From assembly GCA_942493135.1 (NCBI GenBank), contig OW818684.1:5828001-5892000 (forward strand): 64,000 bases of DNA. Direction: 5' to 3'. The position numbers and the translations under genes were made by a program. The notes under the pieces were generated by a model. The model made no database searches, was not told the origin of the DNA, and was given only the letters and a program-made list of their open reading frames with translations. Of the stretch, positions 44,794 through 54,034 are shown in pieces. Within the stretch, counting starts at the first letter, position 1, and the number at the start of each line of letters is the position of its first letter. This stretch comes from Planctellipticum sp942493135. Lineage in GTDB: Bacteria; Planctomycetota; Planctomycetia; Planctomycetales; Planctomycetaceae.

Positions 44794-46800
44794 TTAGAGG
44801 AAGTATTCGAACTGAGACTCGGTCCGTACGCGTTTGCGCAGATGAATGATGTGCGCGGGGGACACCTGAGGATCCAGCTCCACGAAATTCCGCGGCCCCT
44901 GCCACAGATACCGGCCGTCCCCCAGCAGATCGTGCGCCTGGTACGGCCGATCTTCGTCGATGTCGAACTCGTCGAGCGGCAGTTCGATCCAGCCCGCCTG
45001 CGTATGGTGCGGATCGAGGTTGGCGACCACGATCACGACGCTCGAGCCGTCGGCAGTCTGCTTGCTGTAGCAGATGAGCTGTTCGTTATCGACCGGATGA
45101 AATCGCAGGCTCCAATCGCTGTGAAGGGCGGGATTCTCCCGCCGAATCCGGTTCACCCGGGCGATGAACGGCCGCAGACCGTGCCTGGCCTCCCGGTCCC
45201 AGAATTGAATCTGATACTTCTCCGAGTCGCGATACTCTTCGCTGCCGGGCTCTCGCGGCTCGCCGACGCAAAGTTCAAACGGCGGTCCATAAATTCCGCA
45301 CGAAGCCCCCAGCGTGGCCGCCAGCACGTAACGCGTCATGAACACGGGACGCCCGCCAAACTGCAACGCCTCGTTCAGAATGTCCGGCGTATTCGGCCAC
45401 AGGTTCGGCCGGAACACCTCCCGGACCGGCGACTGCGTCAGCTCCGTGAAGTACGCTGTGATCTCCCGCTTCGTATTCCGCCAGGTGAAGTACGTGTAGG
45501 ACTGCGTGAAACCGAGCTTGGCCAGGCGATACATCACGGCCGGTCGCGTGAACGCCTCGGCGAGGAAGATCGTCTCGGGATACACGGCCTTCACCTCAGC
45601 GATCACCCATTCCCAGAACGCGAACGACTTCGTGTGCGGATTATCGACTCGAAAAATCCGGACTCCCTCGTCCGCCCAGAACATCAGCACGCTCTTGAGT
45701 TCGTCCCACAGGTTCCGCCAGTCGTCCGATTCGAAGTCGAACGGATAGATGTCCTGGTACTTTTTGGGCGGGTTCTCGGCGTACCGAATCGAACCATCCG
45801 GCCGCCGGCGAAACCAGTTCGGATGCGCGGCCACGTAGGGATGGTCCGGGGCGCACTGGTAGGCGATGTCGAGCGCAATTTCGAGTCCCTGGCCACGGGC
45901 GCTCGACACCAGCCGCCGGAAGTCGTCCATCGTTCCCAGATCGGGATGGATCGCCTTGTGGCCCCCCTCCGCCGCGCCGATCGCCCACGGGCTCCCGACA
46001 TCGTCGGGGTTTGCCGTGACGGCGTTGTTCTTCCCTTTGCGGTAGCTCCGCCCGATCGGATGAATCGGCGGTAAGTAGAGCACGTCGAATCCCATCTCGG
46101 CGATCGATGGCAGGAGCGCTTCGCAATCGGCCAGCGTGCCATGCTGACCCGGCACCGGCGAGCAGGAGCGGGGAAACAGCTCGTACCACGTGCTGAAGCG
46201 GGCCAGCTCCCGGTCCACCAGCAGCGGCAGCTCATGCTCGTACCGAGTCGCGTGCCGCCGATCGGAGTTCCGGCTCATCAGTTCGGCGAGCAACGGCGAC
46301 AGCGCAGCGCTGGTTTCGGCCTGCGGATCGATTCCAGCCGACATCTGCGCGGCAAACGACTCCAGCTCCTGGCGTTCGCTCCTCGGAACAACGGGCAAGT
46401 GCTCTCGGACGATCTGCGCTCCGACCAGCAGTTCGACGGCGACGTCCTGCCCGGCCGCAACTCGCTTGCGCAAGTCGCGCTGCCAGGTCGCAAAGCGATC
46501 GATCCAGGCCTCGACCGTAAAGCGATAGCGTCCCAGCGTCTCGACCGGAAACGCCCCCTGCCACCAGTCATTCGGCAAAGCCGTCAGCGTCACTTCGCGC
46601 CAGCTCTGCTCCGATTCGTGGCGAAACAACAGCCGACCGCTGATGACGTCGTGACCGTCGGCAAAGACTCTCGCCCGGGCCTGGACGGCGTCCCCCACGA
46701 TCCGCTTCGCCGGAAATCGCCCCTGGTCCACCTGGGGCGAGACCCCTTCGATCAGGACCCGGCTGCGACTGGCTTCGGGGCTGCCGAGATCGCGATTCAT
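44794..46800 (-). CDS. glgE: Alpha-1,4-glucan:maltose-1-phosphate maltosyltransferase
   Basis: 668 aa GH13_3 enzyme that extends alpha-glucan by maltosyl units from maltose-1-phosphate. Seen are an N-domain (VLIEGVSPQVDQGRFPAKRI), LYLPPIHPIGRSYRKGKNN, the nucleophile Asp in IFRVDNPHTKSFAFWEW, the acid Glu in IFLAEAFTRPAVMYRLAKLGF and LWPNTPDIL. Length and motifs match actinobacterial GlgE. Upstream at 98 bases is a MarR-type regulator gene in the same direction. Confidence 0.96.
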   Translation of the reverse strand: MNRDLGSPEASRSRVLIEGVSPQVDQGRFPAKRIVGDAVQARARVFADGHDVISGRLLFRHESEQSWREVTLTALPNDWWQGAFPVETLGRYRFTVEAWIDRFATWQRDLRKRVAAGQDVAVELLVGAQIVREHLPVVPRSERQELESFAAQMSAGIDPQAETSAALSPLLAELMSRNSDRRHATRYEHELPLLVDRELARFSTWYELFPRSCSPVPGQHGTLADCEALLPSIAEMGFDVLYLPPIHPIGRSYRKGKNNAVTANPDDVGSPWAIGAAEGGHKAIHPDLGTMDDFRRLVSSARGQGLEIALDIAYQCAPDHPYVAAHPNWFRRRPDGSIRYAENPPKKYQDIYPFDFESDDWRNLWDELKSVLMFWADEGVRIFRVDNPHTKSFAFWEWVIAEVKAVYPETIFLAEAFTRPAVMYRLAKLGFTQSYTYFTWRNTKREITAYFTELTQSPVREVFRPNLWPNTPDILNEALQFGGRPVFMTRYVLAATLGASCGIYGPPFELCVGEPREPGSEEYRDSEKYQIQFWDREARHGLRPFIARVNRIRRENPALHSDWSLRFHPVDNEQLICYSKQTADGSSVVIVVANLDPHHTQAGWIELPLDEFDIDEDRPYQAHDLLGDGRYLWQGPRNFVELDPQVSPAHIIHLRKRVRTESQFEYFL

Positions 46801-46898
46801 AAAGGACTCCTGTGTACGGCCGGTCGTTCTGGATCGCGATCAACTGCAGCGCATAGGCGGTCTGAGCCAATCGGAGAATGCGGTCGACAAGTCATCGT

Positions 46899-47414
46899 TC
46901 ACTTGAGACGCGGGATCTCAGTCTTGTTCGTTTTCGCAAGCCGCGAAGACGCCAGCACGGGCACTTCTTCAAGGGTCTCGGCCTGCATCAGCTCGACGAT
47001 TTCTTCCAGCGACTCCGCCAGTTGACTCTGGTGCTGCTGGCTTAACTGTCTCAGCCGGTCGGCCAGCGCCGATTGCAGCGGCGAAGGCGCCTTGGCGACG
47101 AACGCGACCCCCTGCGGCGTCAGCTCCACAAATACCGCCCGGCGATCGTCCGAATCGCGCTGGCGGCTCACCAGTTCCTTGGCCTCGAGTCGATCCAGAA
47201 TGCCCACCAGCGTGCTGGGATTCACGTGAACTTTTCCCGCGAGCTCCCGCGACGTCAGCCGCCCCTCCGCCGCCAGCATGTGCAGGCAGACAAGCTGCGG
47301 CGCCGTCACCTCGCACTGCGACAGCAGCTTCCGCGAGTGCAGATCGATCGCGTGCACAATCCGCCGCAACGCCGCCAGAATCCGCCGCTCGCACTTTTCC
47401 GTAGACGCCTGCAT
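46899..47414 (-). CDS. MarR-family regulator at the head of the GlgE cluster
   Basis: 171 aa winged-helix repressor-type protein. The recognition region is APQLVCLHMLAAEGRLTSRELAGKVHVNPSTLVGILDRLEAKELVSR, and the wing is RQRDSDDRRAVFVELTPQG. The C-terminal tail is longer than usual. It lies 98 bases upstream of glgE with the same orientation, so it may control the GlgE operon and itself. A MarR regulator for glucan genes is unusual, and the ligand is unknown. Confidence 0.9.
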   Translation of the reverse strand: MQASTEKCERRILAALRRIVHAIDLHSRKLLSQCEVTAPQLVCLHMLAAEGRLTSRELAGKVHVNPSTLVGILDRLEAKELVSRQRDSDDRRAVFVELTPQGVAFVAKAPSPLQSALADRLRQLSQQHQSQLAESLEEIVELMQAETLEEVPVLASSRLAKTNKTEIPRLK

Positions 47415-47735
47415 TTCAGATTCCCGGTCGGCTCGGCCCAGTCGTCAATCTTCGTCGCTTCAGCCGACGTCCAGTTCATCGCGGACCTTGACGACCCCGG
47501 GGACTTGCCGAGACTGCTGGAACGCCAGCCGCAGTCTTCTCCGGTGCCTCGTCCTCCCCTGGAGAGACGTCGGCGCTGATCAGCGTCAACGGCGAATAAT
47601 ACCATGCAGATGAAATCGTTTTAAGTCAAATCATTGGACGTGAACGGTCTTTGGGCGGCATTGGCGGAAGTTTTCGGGAAACCGCAGAACGTACCGCGAG
47701 CGCTCGGTTCCGTCGGCGGCTGCATTGCAGACCAG
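47415..47735. other. Intergenic region between malQ and the MarR gene
   Basis: About 320 bases without a convincing gene. Around 47597-47635 there is an AT-rich island in an otherwise GC-rich region that contains the candidate promoter listed separately. Nothing else is recognised. Confidence 0.4.
47597..47635 (-). promoter_or_regulatory. Candidate promoter/operator upstream of the MarR gene
   Basis: On the minus strand, TTGACT (47624-47629) is followed at long spacing (22 bases) by TATTAT near 47596-47601, inside the only AT-rich stretch of this gap. The spacing is not ideal, and an imperfect dyad overlaps the -35-like part. It would give a leader of about 180 bases. Confidence 0.25.
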
Positions 47736-49532
47736 TCAGACCGCGCGGGCCGCCCGCTCCAGGCAGTCCGCCAGATTCAATGCCGCTCCGCGCTTGAGCC
47801 GTTCCTCGTACAGCTTCTCAAAGTCCGACGGCACGCGCAGCGACCAGTTGGCGTCGCTGACGACCCCCGGCTCGTTGTAGCGCGTCGTCATCCCGAACAG
47901 ATCGGGGAAAAACACGACGACGTTACGCGCCTGGCCGGCAAGCATCGCCGTGAAACACGCGTTGATCAGCCGGCCGGGGTCGCCGGCGACCTCAGCCGCA
48001 AACTCGTCCCGCCGCGAAGGGACGACCAGCCGCTCTGCCAGATATCGCCCCCAGGCCGCTCCTTCCGGTCCGCGACACCAGCCTTCGGCCAGCTTCCAGA
48101 TCGGTGGCGTATCATGCGTTCCGAGCATGATCCAGTCGTGCGGCCGGGCGTTCTCGATCCGGTAAACGTCCGTCGGATCGGTCAAGTTGATTTTCTGCGT
48201 CACCCGGAATCGCCCCAGCCGGTGCCGGTCCATGACGCGGCCCACCGGATTGGGAAGCGTGCTGAGAACTTCGCACGCAATGGCCTGCATCGGCCGACCG
48301 CCGGACGTCTGCTGCGCGACGATCTCATCAATCAGAATCGAGTATCGCCGAACCTGATCGTCATCCAGGTCGGTCACATAGCCGTCCGCGTACAGCGGCT
48401 GCGAGCGGTCGATCTGCTCCGATCGGGCGATGGCAAATGCCGCCAGTTGCGCGTGCCGCGGGTCGTCGGGCGACGAATAGAGCCGGGCGCCGCTCTGCAC
48501 GGCCTCGAACGGATCGGCGATATCGGATCGATAAACCCACGGATCGATCCAGCCGTGCGGATGGTCCACCCGCAGGCCGTCGCATTCGGCAAATACCCGC
48601 CGGATCCGCTCCCGCACGAACGACAGCGCCGGCCCCGGTTCCAGCAACGTGCCGATCTGCGCCGGGTCGAACGCCGGATAACCCCACGGTTGCCCCAGCG
48701 GATTCGTCCGGCTGGGAGGCGCTCCGATCCGATAGCCGTGCAGAAACAGCCGCTGCCAGGCCCACGTGTCCTGGTGCGACAGCCCCACCTGCAGATCCCC
48801 ATACAGGCCCAGCCCTAGACTGCTCAGGCGTTTCCGCAACGCCTGGTGTTCCTCCGACAGCAGCCACTGGATCAATGCGTAGTCTTCAATCTCACCGGCG
48901 TACTGTTCCTGCAATCCCGCAAGACGCGCAGCCGCGGCCTGCTCCTTTCCGGCGGGCGGATGATACAACCGCTGGTCCAGTGCCCCCTGAGTTGTATGGT
49001 CCCATTCCCCCCACGACTCGCTCCCATGTTCCCGACAGAGCGGTCCATACAACGCATCCGGAATCAGCCATGCCTTGTGCGTCGCCAGAAACGCGCGCGC
49101 CGCCGTGCGGTCCGATGCGTCCGCCCTGGCCAGAACCTCCTGCTGAGCACGTCGGCAGGCGTCGAAAACCTGGACGTATGAGACTGCTTCATCCCGACCC
49201 GACGGGAGCGAGCGGCAAATCGATTCCCACGTCGCCCGGCTCAATCGCCCCTGTTCGACAAGACGCCGCAGCGGCAGGTCCAGCGGATTCCGCGAAAACA
49301 GTGTCGCATCATAGGGGGACGCATTCCCGCGACTGGTGACGCCTCGCGGTCCGAATTGAATCGCATTGAACCCCAGCTCGGCCGCCCAGACAAAGAATCG
49401 TTCCGCTCCGCGCGAATACGGGGAACCACGTCCCTGTTCTTCCTCCGGATCCGAAGGAAAACTGGCGTCGTGGACCTGCAGCACCAGCCGATCGATTCCC
49501 AACGTCTGCTTCAGCTCTGCCGGTGTCTGCAT
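47736..49532 (-). CDS. malQ: Divergent GH77 4-alpha-glucanotransferase
   Basis: 598 aa. GH77 enzymes transfer alpha-1,4-glucan segments. Recognisable are FNAIQFGPRGVTSRGNASPYDATLFSRNPL, YGDLQVGLSHQDTWAW, the nucleophile Asp in LRVDHPHGWIDPW, a Glu in QAIACEVLSTLPNPVG where the acid/base is expected, and GTHDTPPIWKL where classical MalQ has GTHDN. The surrounding motifs deviate from the E. coli type, so this is a divergent subgroup. It faces glgX across 277 bases and precedes the MarR-GlgE operon on the same strand. Confidence 0.87.
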   Translation of the reverse strand: MQTPAELKQTLGIDRLVLQVHDASFPSDPEEEQGRGSPYSRGAERFFVWAAELGFNAIQFGPRGVTSRGNASPYDATLFSRNPLDLPLRRLVEQGRLSRATWESICRSLPSGRDEAVSYVQVFDACRRAQQEVLARADASDRTAARAFLATHKAWLIPDALYGPLCREHGSESWGEWDHTTQGALDQRLYHPPAGKEQAAAARLAGLQEQYAGEIEDYALIQWLLSEEHQALRKRLSSLGLGLYGDLQVGLSHQDTWAWQRLFLHGYRIGAPPSRTNPLGQPWGYPAFDPAQIGTLLEPGPALSFVRERIRRVFAECDGLRVDHPHGWIDPWVYRSDIADPFEAVQSGARLYSSPDDPRHAQLAAFAIARSEQIDRSQPLYADGYVTDLDDDQVRRYSILIDEIVAQQTSGGRPMQAIACEVLSTLPNPVGRVMDRHRLGRFRVTQKINLTDPTDVYRIENARPHDWIMLGTHDTPPIWKLAEGWCRGPEGAAWGRYLAERLVVPSRRDEFAAEVAGDPGRLINACFTAMLAGQARNVVVFFPDLFGMTTRYNEPGVVSDANWSLRVPSDFEKLYEERLKRGAALNLADCLERAARAV

Positions 49533-49809
49533 CGGAATTCCGTCGGGCTCTTCTCGATTTCAAAATGCGGCGCCGACCGCCGAATCGGCGGCGAACGATT
49601 GGCGACTCCAACTCCGTTTGGATACAGTCGCCCCGGACGTTCCGCAGCGATGATCCTGACGACGCCCGCGCTGGATGACCGCGATTTGGGCGAAGTCGCA
49701 GCATCTTGGCAGAACGCGCCTGACCCTCAAACCGTCGGATTGTCGCTTGTCGCCAGCGAGCGTGCAACACCGATCGAAGAGTCCATGTCGATTGGAGGGA
49801 AGCGACGAA

Positions 49810-51951
49810 ATGACCCTGATCTGGCCGGGGCAGCCGTATCCGCTGGGAGCGACCTGGGACGGCGCCGGAACGAACTTCGCCCTGTTTTCCGAGAACGCGA
49901 CGAAAGTCGAACTCTGTCTGTTCGACTCCGTGCGCGCGAAGCGAGAGTCGGTCCGTCTCACGCTCCCCGAACAGACCGACATGGTCTGGCACGGCTACGT
50001 CCCGGACGTCCAGCCCGATCAGCTCTACGGCTTCCGCATTCACGGTCCCTACGCTCCACAGGAGGGGCATCGGTTCAATCCTCACAAGGTTCTCGTTGAT
50101 CCGTACGCCAAAACGATTGTCCGAACAGCGAACTGGTCGGACGCCATGTTCGCCTATCGCATTGGCGACCCCGCCCAGGACCTCTCCTATGACGAGCGGG
50201 ATAGCGCTCCCTTTGCCCCCCTGGGGACGGTCGTGGATCCCGCTTTTACCTGGGGCGACGATCGCCCCCCCAAAACGCCCTGGCACCACACAGTCCTCTA
50301 CGAACTCCACGTCAAAGGCTTCACGATCCAGCATCCGGACGTGCCTGAGAAGCTCCGCGGCACCTATGCCGGCCTCGCCACCGAGCCGGTCATCCGCTAT
50401 CTCCGCGATCTCGGCGTCACCGCCGTCGAACTGCTGCCGGTGCACCATCACGTGGACGACCGGCATCTCGTCGAGCGGGGGCTGGTCAACTACTGGGGCT
50501 ACAACTCTCTGGCGTTTTTTGCGCCGGACATCCGCTACGCCTCGCGACGCAGCGCCGGCGCCGTCCGTGAGTTCAAGTCGATGGTCCGCGCGCTCCACGC
50601 CGCCAGCATCGAAGTCATCCTCGACGTCGTCTACAACCACACCGCCGAAGGCAACCACCTGGGACCGACCCTGTCGCTCCGCGGCGTGGACAATGCGGCC
50701 TACTACCGGCTCGTGCCCGACGATCCTCGCTTCTACATGGATTACACCGGCTGCGGCAATTCGCTCAACATGCGCCACCCCCGCGTGCTGCAGCTCATCA
50801 TGGACAGCCTCCGCTACTGGGTGCTGGAAATGCACGTGGACGGCTTCCGTTTCGATCTCGCCAGCACCCTGGCTCGCGAACTCCACGAAGTCGACAAGCT
50901 GGGCGCCTTCTTCGACATCATCCACCAGGACCCCGTCCTGTCGCAGGTCAAGCTGATCGCCGAACCGTGGGACCTGGGCGAGGGCGGATATCAGGTCGGA
51001 AACTTTCCGGTCGGCTGGACCGAATGGAACGGAGAATATCGCGACTGCGTGCGGAAGTTCTGGAAAGGGGACGGCGGCACGGTCTCGGAATTCGCCACCC
51101 GCCTGTGCGGCAGCGCCGATCTCTACTCGCACAGCGGCCGGCGGCCCTATGCGAGCATCAACTTCATCACCTGCCACGACGGCTTCACTCTCCGCGACGT
51201 CGTCTCCTACAACGAGAAACACAACGAAGCCAACGGCGAAGAGAACCGCGACGGCCACAACGACAACCTGAGCTGGAATTGCGGAGCCGAAGGTCCCACC
51301 GACGACCCCGTCGTTCAGCGGCTGCGCCTGAAACAGACCCGCAATTTCCTGGCGACGCTGTTCCTCTCGCAGGGAGTTCCCATGCTGCTGGCCGGCGACG
51401 AGTCCGGCCACTCGCAAAAGGGATCGAACAACGCCTATTGCCAGGACAATGAAATCAGCTGGCTCAACTGGAAACTGACGGCCGAACAGAAAGAGCTGAT
51501 CGCCTTTACGAAACGGCTCATCCGCCTGCAGCACGAACAGCCCGTCCTGCACCGCCGGACGTTTTTTCAGGGGACGTCCATTCGCGGGACCGGAATCGAA
51601 GAGATCACCTGGTTCGAGCCGTCTGGCGAGGAAATGACCGACGAACAATGGCACGCCGGCTACGTGCGGGCCTTCGCCGTCCGCCTCGCCGGCGACGCCA
51701 TCCCCGAGACCAATCGCCGCGGAGAACCAATCGTCGGTGACACGTTGTTCCTGTGCTTCAACGCTCACCATGAGAACCTCGAATTCGTCCTGCCCGTCCA
51801 GCCGGACAAGGAGCCCTGGCATCTCGTCCTAGATACGGCAGTCCCGGAACCGGCGACCGCCGCATATCCCGGCGGTGCGAAGTTTGAAATCGATGCCCGG
51901 AGCATGGCCGTTTTTCGCCATGCCACCCGGATGAAGCGAAAACGGCCCTGA
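49810..51951 (+). CDS. glgX: Glycogen debranching enzyme (GH13_11)
   Basis: 713 aa from MTLIWPGQPYPLGATWDGAG, with GGAGGG about a dozen bases upstream. It removes alpha-1,6-linked branches. It shows a CBM48-like start (NFALFSENATKVELCLFD), YELHVKGFTIQHPDVPE, VVYNHTAEGNHLGPTLSLRG, the nucleophile in DGFRFDLASTLARE, Glu in LIAEPWDLGEGGYQVGNFP and ITCHDGFTLRDVVSYNEKHNEANGE. The length is normal. It is the first plus-strand gene of the glucan block, followed by pgm after about 175 bases. Confidence 0.96.
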   Translation: MTLIWPGQPYPLGATWDGAGTNFALFSENATKVELCLFDSVRAKRESVRLTLPEQTDMVWHGYVPDVQPDQLYGFRIHGPYAPQEGHRFNPHKVLVDPYAKTIVRTANWSDAMFAYRIGDPAQDLSYDERDSAPFAPLGTVVDPAFTWGDDRPPKTPWHHTVLYELHVKGFTIQHPDVPEKLRGTYAGLATEPVIRYLRDLGVTAVELLPVHHHVDDRHLVERGLVNYWGYNSLAFFAPDIRYASRRSAGAVREFKSMVRALHAASIEVILDVVYNHTAEGNHLGPTLSLRGVDNAAYYRLVPDDPRFYMDYTGCGNSLNMRHPRVLQLIMDSLRYWVLEMHVDGFRFDLASTLARELHEVDKLGAFFDIIHQDPVLSQVKLIAEPWDLGEGGYQVGNFPVGWTEWNGEYRDCVRKFWKGDGGTVSEFATRLCGSADLYSHSGRRPYASINFITCHDGFTLRDVVSYNEKHNEANGEENRDGHNDNLSWNCGAEGPTDDPVVQRLRLKQTRNFLATLFLSQGVPMLLAGDESGHSQKGSNNAYCQDNEISWLNWKLTAEQKELIAFTKRLIRLQHEQPVLHRRTFFQGTSIRGTGIEEITWFEPSGEEMTDEQWHAGYVRAFAVRLAGDAIPETNRRGEPIVGDTLFLCFNAHHENLEFVLPVQPDKEPWHLVLDTAVPEPATAAYPGGAKFEIDARSMAVFRHATRMKRKRP

Positions 51952-52127
51952 GCCGGCGCCTCGAGTTCATCGACTGCACTGTTGGTGACTCTGGTTCCAT
52001 TCCAACCGAGATCACGCCGGTTGGAACGCAAGGATCGGTCTGGTACGCATGACGTCTTCATGCTTCTCAGCTATCCTCAGCATCCAGCCGCTGCAATTCC
52101 CCAGTGAAGCCTCTTGCGGAGCCTCCG

Positions 52128-53777
52128 ATGTCTCTCAGTCCCCTGGCCGGCCAGCCCGCTCCCCGTGAAATGCTGATCGACGTTTCCCGCCTCCTGAGCG
52201 AATACGCCAAACGGTCGCCAGATCTCGCCGATCCGACGCAGCTCGTCAGCTTCGGCACCAGCGGCCACCGCGGGACGTCCCTCAACGGCTCCTTTACCGA
52301 ATCCCACATCGCCGCCATCACCCAGGCCATCGTCGAATACCGCTCCGCCGCCGGGACCACCGGCCCGCTCTATCTCGGCAAGGACACGCACGCCCTCTCC
52401 GGCCCGGCCCAGGCCACCGCTCTGGAAGTCCTCGCCGCCAACGGCGTGGAAACGGTGATCCAGGCCGACAACGGCTTCACGCCGACCCCGGTCATCTCCC
52501 ACGCCATCCTCGGCCACAACCGCGGTCGGACGACCGGCCTGGCGGACGGAATCGTCATCACCCCCTCCCACAACCCCCCGGAAGACGGCGGCTTCAAGTA
52601 CAACCCCACCAACGGCGGCCCCGCCGACACCGACATCACCCGGAAAGTCCAGGACCGCGCCAACGAAATCCTCCGCGGCGGAAATGCCGCCGTGAAGCGG
52701 GTTTCCCTCTCGGCCGCATTGAAGGCCGCCACCACGCACGCCCGGAATCTGGTAACCGGCTACGTCGAAGACCTCGGTTCCGTGATCGATATGGACGCCA
52801 TCCGCTCGGCCGGGCTCAAGCTTGGCATTGACCCGCTCGGCGGTGCGTCGGTCGGTTACTGGCAGCCGATCGCCGACCGATACGGCCTCGACATCACCAT
52901 CGTCAACGACCGCATCGACCCCACCTTCGGCTTCATGACCGTCGACCGCGACGGCAAAATCCGCATGGATTGCTCCAGCGAGTACGCCATGGCCGGCCTG
53001 GTCCGGCTCAAAGACCAGTTCGACATCGCCTTCGGCAATGACCCCGACGCCGACCGCCACGGCATCGTCACCCGCTCGGCCGGACTGCTCAACCCGAATC
53101 ACTACCTGGCCGTCGTCATCCGTTACCTCTTCACGCATCGGCCCGACTGGCCGCAGACGGCGGCCGTCGGCAAAACGCTCGTCAGCAGCGCCCTCATCGA
53201 CCGCGTCGTCGCCTCGCTCGGCCGGACGCTGTGCGAAGTCCCCGTCGGTTTCAAATGGTTCGTCGACGGCCTGTACGACGGCAGCCTGGGCTTCGGCGGT
53301 GAAGAGAGCGCCGGCGCCAGCTTCCTGCGTCGCAATGGCGAGGTCTGGTCGACCGACAAGGACGGCCCGATCCTGTGTCTGCTCGCCGCCGAGATCACCG
53401 CCGTTACCGGCAAAGACCCCGGCCAGCACTACCGCGAGATCGCCGATCAGTTCGGCGAACCCTGCTACACCCGCATCGACCAGCCGGCGACGCCGCAGCA
53501 GAAGTCGGTCCTGAAAAAGCTTTCCCCCGCCGCCGTCACCGCCGCTACGCTGGCCGGCGACCCCATCACGGCCAGGCTGACCTGTGCGCCGGGCAACGGC
53601 GCCGCCATCGGCGGACTGAAAGTCACGTCCGACTTCGGCTGGTTCGCCGCCCGGCCCTCGGGGACGGAAAACATCTACAAGATCTATGCCGAAAGCTTCC
53701 GCGACGCAGCCCACCTGCAGCGCATCGTGACCGAGGCCGCTGAAATCGTCACGGCGGCACTGAATGCGTCGGTGTGA
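52128..53777 (+). CDS. pgm: Alpha-D-glucose phosphoglucomutase
   Basis: 549 aa from MSLSPLAGQPAPREML (GGAG just upstream; a GTG at 52104 is a weaker option). It interconverts glucose-1-phosphate and glucose-6-phosphate. It aligns along its whole length with E. coli Pgm: FGTSGHRGTSLNGSF, the phosphoserine loop GIVITPSHNPPEDGGFKYNP, the metal loop FGNDPDADRHGIV, sugar-binding GFGGEESAGASFLR, and the phosphate site ARPSGTENIYKIY. It links the glucan cluster to central metabolism. Confidence 0.97.
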   Translation: MSLSPLAGQPAPREMLIDVSRLLSEYAKRSPDLADPTQLVSFGTSGHRGTSLNGSFTESHIAAITQAIVEYRSAAGTTGPLYLGKDTHALSGPAQATALEVLAANGVETVIQADNGFTPTPVISHAILGHNRGRTTGLADGIVITPSHNPPEDGGFKYNPTNGGPADTDITRKVQDRANEILRGGNAAVKRVSLSAALKAATTHARNLVTGYVEDLGSVIDMDAIRSAGLKLGIDPLGGASVGYWQPIADRYGLDITIVNDRIDPTFGFMTVDRDGKIRMDCSSEYAMAGLVRLKDQFDIAFGNDPDADRHGIVTRSAGLLNPNHYLAVVIRYLFTHRPDWPQTAAVGKTLVSSALIDRVVASLGRTLCEVPVGFKWFVDGLYDGSLGFGGEESAGASFLRRNGEVWSTDKDGPILCLLAAEITAVTGKDPGQHYREIADQFGEPCYTRIDQPATPQQKSVLKKLSPAAVTAATLAGDPITARLTCAPGNGAAIGGLKVTSDFGWFAARPSGTENIYKIYAESFRDAAHLQRIVTEAAEIVTAALNASV

Positions 53778-53796
53778 TGTGGTTCCAGAAAGGAAG

Positions 53797-54013
53797 AAGT
53801 TTTACCGCGGAGGCGCGGAGGACGCGGAGAAGAAATTCGGAGAGTGAAAAGTGAGTATTGAGTAGTGATAAGTGTAAAGTGAAGGAGAATGTAATTCGCG
53901 AATCAGCGACTTTTCTTCCATTTTGCACTACTCACTCTTCAATACTCACTTTTCACTTTCCGGGCTCTTCTCCTGCATTTCTCCGCGTCCTCCGCGCCTC
54001 CGCGGTAAAACTT
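53797..54013. repeat. 217-base palindromic intergenic repeat
   Basis: Perfect 35-bp outer inverted arms (53797-53831 and 53979-54013), containing the phrase CGCGGAGGCGCGGAGGACGC, flank a second pair of perfect 18-bp arms (53843-53860 and 53940-53957) made of AGTGAAAAGTGAGTATTG. About 80 bases separate the inner arms. The AT-rich core differs sharply from the surrounding GC-rich DNA. It lies between convergent genes and contains no ORF of note. It may be a non-autonomous mobile repeat or a REP-like element. Confidence 0.85.
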
Positions 54014-54034
54014 CCTCTTCTCTTTCCGCGGAAC

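Noticed and set aside
43435..46074. Plus-strand open frame of 879 codons
   Set aside because: It is antisense to treS-mak and glgE, whose catalytic motifs are unmistakable.
47597..47635. Perfect MarR operator palindrome
   Set aside because: The AT-rich stretch has only a few matching dyad bases, so it is listed as a low-confidence promoter region rather than an operator.
49309..51822. Minus-strand open frame of 837 codons
   Set aside because: It is antisense to glgX. The translation is Val/Glu/Asp-rich without family motifs.
52077..53714. Minus-strand open frame of 545 codons
   Set aside because: It is antisense to pgm, which aligns along its whole length with E. coli Pgm.
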